Assembly: GCA_943326975.2 (NCBI GenBank) | Contig: CALPVI020000122.1 | Location: forward strand, 1-6,053 | DNA length: 6,053 nucleotides | Reading direction: 5' to 3' | From: Actinomyces viscosus | Lineage (GTDB): Bacteria > Bacteroidota > Bacteroidia > Flavobacteriales_D > Crocinitomicaceae | Shown: positions 5,617 to 6,053 of the stretch, piece by piece | Layout: each line of letters opens with the position of its first letter | Numbering within the stretch: the first letter of the stretch is position 1 | Position numbers and translations under genes: made by a program | The notes under the pieces: model-generated | Database searches by the model: none | What the model was told of the DNA's origin: nothing | What the model saw: the letters and a program-made list of their open reading frames with translations, nothing else

Positions 5617-6053
5617 TGAGTTAAAAGCAAACGATTTTCCAATACACCTAATGATTCACTTTTCAGAATCGATTCTCCAATTAAAGCCCCATTATATCCA
5701 ATAGATTCTAACATCTCTAATTCTTGGATTGTTTTTATTCCTGATTCAGATATTATTAATTTATTTTTTGGTAAAAAATCAATTACTTCAATTGATGTTT
5801 GAATAGCGGTTGTCTGTAATTTTAAATTACGATTGTTTACCCCAATGATATCAACAAATTCATTGATTTTATTTAATTGTTGTTTTTCGTGAAATTCACA
5901 GATGACTTCCATTCCTAATTCTTGAGCCAAAATCGTAAAATGCAAAATCTCTTGCTCTGTTAAAGCTTCAGCGATTAATAATAGTACATCTGCTCCAATC
6001 GATTTAGCTTCTAAAATCTGAATTTCATCGATAATAAAGTCTTTCCTCAAAAC
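5613..6053 (-). CDS. trpC: Indole-3-glycerol phosphate synthase, C-terminal part (5' end outside window)
   Basis: TrpC closes the indole ring by decarboxylation and dehydration of CdRP. The last 146 residues are visible; the frame is open to the window edge, and the first visible residues VLRKDFIIDEIQI are the well-known internal PVLRKDFI motif, so the gene starts beyond 6053 and the TTG at 6050 is not a real start. Lys4 of the fragment is the catalytic lysine (E. coli Lys114). Further active-site landmarks are Glu53 in ICEFHE, Asn74/Arg75 in GVNNRNL, Glu103 in ISESGI and the phosphate-binding GALIGES (122-128). It is a monofunctional TrpC, since trpF is a separate gene overlapping its stop by 4 nt. 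The earlier genes trpE, trpG and trpD, and the operon promoter, probably lie beyond the right edge. Confidence 0.97.
   Translation of the reverse strand, partial: VLRKDFIIDEIQILEAKSIGADVLLLIAEALTEQEILHFTILAQELGMEVICEFHEKQQLNKINEFVDIIGVNNRNLKLQTTAIQTSIEVIDFLPKNKLIISESGIKTIQELEMLESIGYNGALIGESILKSESLGVLENRLLLTQ

Noticed and set aside
6048..6050. TTG as start of a 145-residue trpC product
   Set aside because: The frame stays open to the window edge, and the residues across this codon form the conserved internal VLRKDFI motif, so this is the interior of trpC.

Overview
This window is from an AT-rich member of the Bacteroidota, most likely a Flavobacteriia-type organism. Four things point that way: SecA ends in a Ser/Thr/Gln-rich linker plus a SEC-C zinc tail; one response regulator closely resembles Bacteroides/Porphyromonas RprY; starts lack clear Shine-Dalgarno sequences; and sequences fitting the Bacteroidota promoter pattern (TTTG about 20 nt before TAnnTTTG) occur upstream of genes. 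The genus cannot be named from sequence alone.

Layout. Positions 1-447 (+) hold the 3' end of secA. A strong bidirectional hairpin terminator (472-508) separates it from a convergent PhoB-type response regulator gene (530-1210, -). Next is a 415-bp gene-free region (1211-1625). It contains a good promoter for the minus-strand regulator with operator-like repeats around its -33 element. It also contains a plus-strand promoter-like sequence, a C-free G/U-rich stretch and a perfect 15-bp hairpin with a U-tract, which together look like a small RNA or a leader/attenuator. After it come an RprY-like response regulator (1626-2321, +) and tsaB (2321-2986, +), which overlap by one base. Converging on tsaB with a 15-bp gap is the distal part of a tryptophan operon on the minus strand, transcribed as trpC (cut by the window edge), trpF, trpB and trpA (6053 down to 3002).

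How the genes work together. TrpC, TrpF, TrpB and TrpA carry out the last steps of tryptophan synthesis: CdRP ring closure, PRA isomerisation, and both halves of tryptophan synthase. trpC/trpF and trpF/trpB are joined by 4-nt ATGA overlaps; trpA follows trpB after 45 nt. The two OmpR/PhoB-family regulators are divergent and neither has a histidine kinase beside it in this window, so their partners, if any, lie elsewhere. TsaB is part of the machinery for the tRNA t6A modification. SecA is the Sec translocase motor.

The genes themselves are ordinary housekeeping and biosynthetic genes. The part most worth a second look is 1211-1625, especially the hairpin-terminated element at about 1427-1528. 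Its classification as a small RNA or as an attenuator cannot be settled here.
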